The notes beneath the pieces were generated by a model. That model was not told the origin of the DNA, made no database searches, and saw only the letters and a program-made list of their open reading frames with translations. The translations under genes and the position numbers were made by a program. A stretch of 64,000 nt of DNA from Pseudomonas sp. S09G 359 (GTDB lineage: Bacteria > Pseudomonadota > Gammaproteobacteria > Pseudomonadales > Pseudomonadaceae). The stretch spans positions 6,437,501 through 6,501,500 of the forward strand of contig NZ_CP025263.1 in assembly GCF_002843605.1 (NCBI RefSeq), read 5' to 3'. Positions 63,621 through 64,000 of this stretch are shown here, piece after piece (within the stretch, counting starts at the first letter, position 1; each line of letters starts with the position of its first letter).

Positions 63621-64000
63621 CGGTAGTGATCGGCGCGCGGTAGCTGTCCACCGAAAACCCATAGACCGTGGCCGGTTCAATCCTGACCTCGGCAACGCCG
63701 CCCAGCGGGCTGTCGACCTTCACCGCCAACGCCTCGCCCGGCAAGATGTAGGTACGCGGTAACATCGCCATGAGGCCTTGCGGCAGCAATTGCACAGCCG
63801 GCGCCAGGCGCACGACATAGGCGCTGTCGTTATGCACCGTAAGACGCTCCCCCACGCGCCTCCACTTCAACAGCTCCCACGGGCTCTGATGCCGAGGCAG
63901 CCCTTGCGGATGCAGGATCAGCGGCAGATTCTGTCGAAGCGTGATGCCGATGGTCGCACCGCCTGCAGTGCGCGCCTGAGGGATACCTTCGAAAGACACG
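63610..64000 (-). CDS. Periplasmic pilus chaperone, PapD-like (partial, N-terminus outside window)
   Basis: Only the C-terminal 130 residues are visible. IGITLRQNLPLILHPQGLP matches the chaperone inter-domain segment, and RTYILPGEALAVKV the second immunoglobulin-like domain. The frame stays open to the window edge; the GTG at 63999 is probably an internal valine, since about 100 more residues are expected. Chaperone, usher and pilin overlap, and the major pilin may lie further right. Confidence 0.82.
   Translation of the reverse strand, partial: VSFEGIPQARTAGGATIGITLRQNLPLILHPQGLPRHQSPWELLKWRRVGERLTVHNDSAYVVRLAPAVQLLPQGLMAMLPRTYILPGEALAVKVDSPLGGVAEVRIEPATVYGFSVDSYRAPITTDEG

Overview
The window reads as chromosomal DNA of a Pseudomonas of the fluorescens group. 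Evidence: high-GC coding sequence; three families of short REP-type palindromes typical of fluorescent pseudomonads; an ssuEADCBF order ending in the small molybdopterin-binding-like gene ssuF; lsfA; and a long block (argA to trxA) whose gene order I recall as matching P. aeruginosa PAO1 around PA5204-PA5240. Assignments rest on reading the translated sequence and remembered family features; no database search was run.

Layout. (1) 1-8.1 kb: polyamine uptake and catabolism, with spuB-spuC-spuD-spuE-spuF on the minus strand (spuF cut by the window edge) and a divergent second gamma-glutamylpolyamine synthetase (spuI) on the plus strand. (2) 8.2-9.05 kb: a TetR-family regulator bracketed by two nearly identical REP doublets. 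(3) 9.1-17.8 kb: organosulfur scavenging, with ssuE-A-D-C-B-F, the 1-Cys peroxiredoxin lsfA, an OprD-family porin and a lone taurine-binding protein (tauA). Three of the control regions here carry AT-rich inverted repeats with a shared core. (4) 17.9-20.5 kb: argA and argE. (5) 20.6-27.9 kb: CYTH/CHAD protein, an Lrp regulator, a small unknown protein, an orphan type II secretion/type IV pilus-like ATPase, a stomatin/NfeD pair, a DUF2388 protein and an ArnB-like sugar aminotransferase. (6) 28-32.5 kb: gcvT-gcvH without gcvP, and a ferric iron binding protein plus fused permease. (7) 32.8-39.9 kb: ubiI-like, ubiH, a DUF4442 gene, pepP, ygfB, a ZapB-like protein, zapA, 6S RNA, 5-formyl-THF cyclo-ligase, a 49-residue membrane protein and an EVE-domain protein. 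(8) 40-52 kb: an HlyD/RbbA/YhhJ-type exporter, FliL-like protein, quinone oxidoreductase, glpT with two GlpR-like operators, ChaC, a TonB receptor and a PagP-like barrel protein. (9) 52.2-56.7 kb: ferredoxin reductase, ubiD, rho, trxA. (10) 56.8-64 kb: an apparently accessory segment with a FadR-type regulator divergent from a polar amino-acid ABC transporter, then a chaperone-usher pilus cluster that runs off the right edge.

Genes that work together: spuD/E/F import putrescine and spermidine and spuB/I/C start their gamma-glutamylation and transamination. SsuABC imports alkanesulfonates, SsuE supplies FMNH2 and SsuD releases sulfite. GcvT and GcvH are two of the glycine cleavage proteins. 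The HlyD, ATPase-permease and permease genes form one exporter. Chaperone, usher and pilin overlap as one transcription unit. I found no CRISPR array, tRNA, rRNA, transposase or prophage. I did not find a convincing wholly new multi-gene system; the best candidates for follow-up are the shared sulfur-gene operator motif, the REP-bracketed tetR, and the FadR/ABC plus pilus insertion after trxA.
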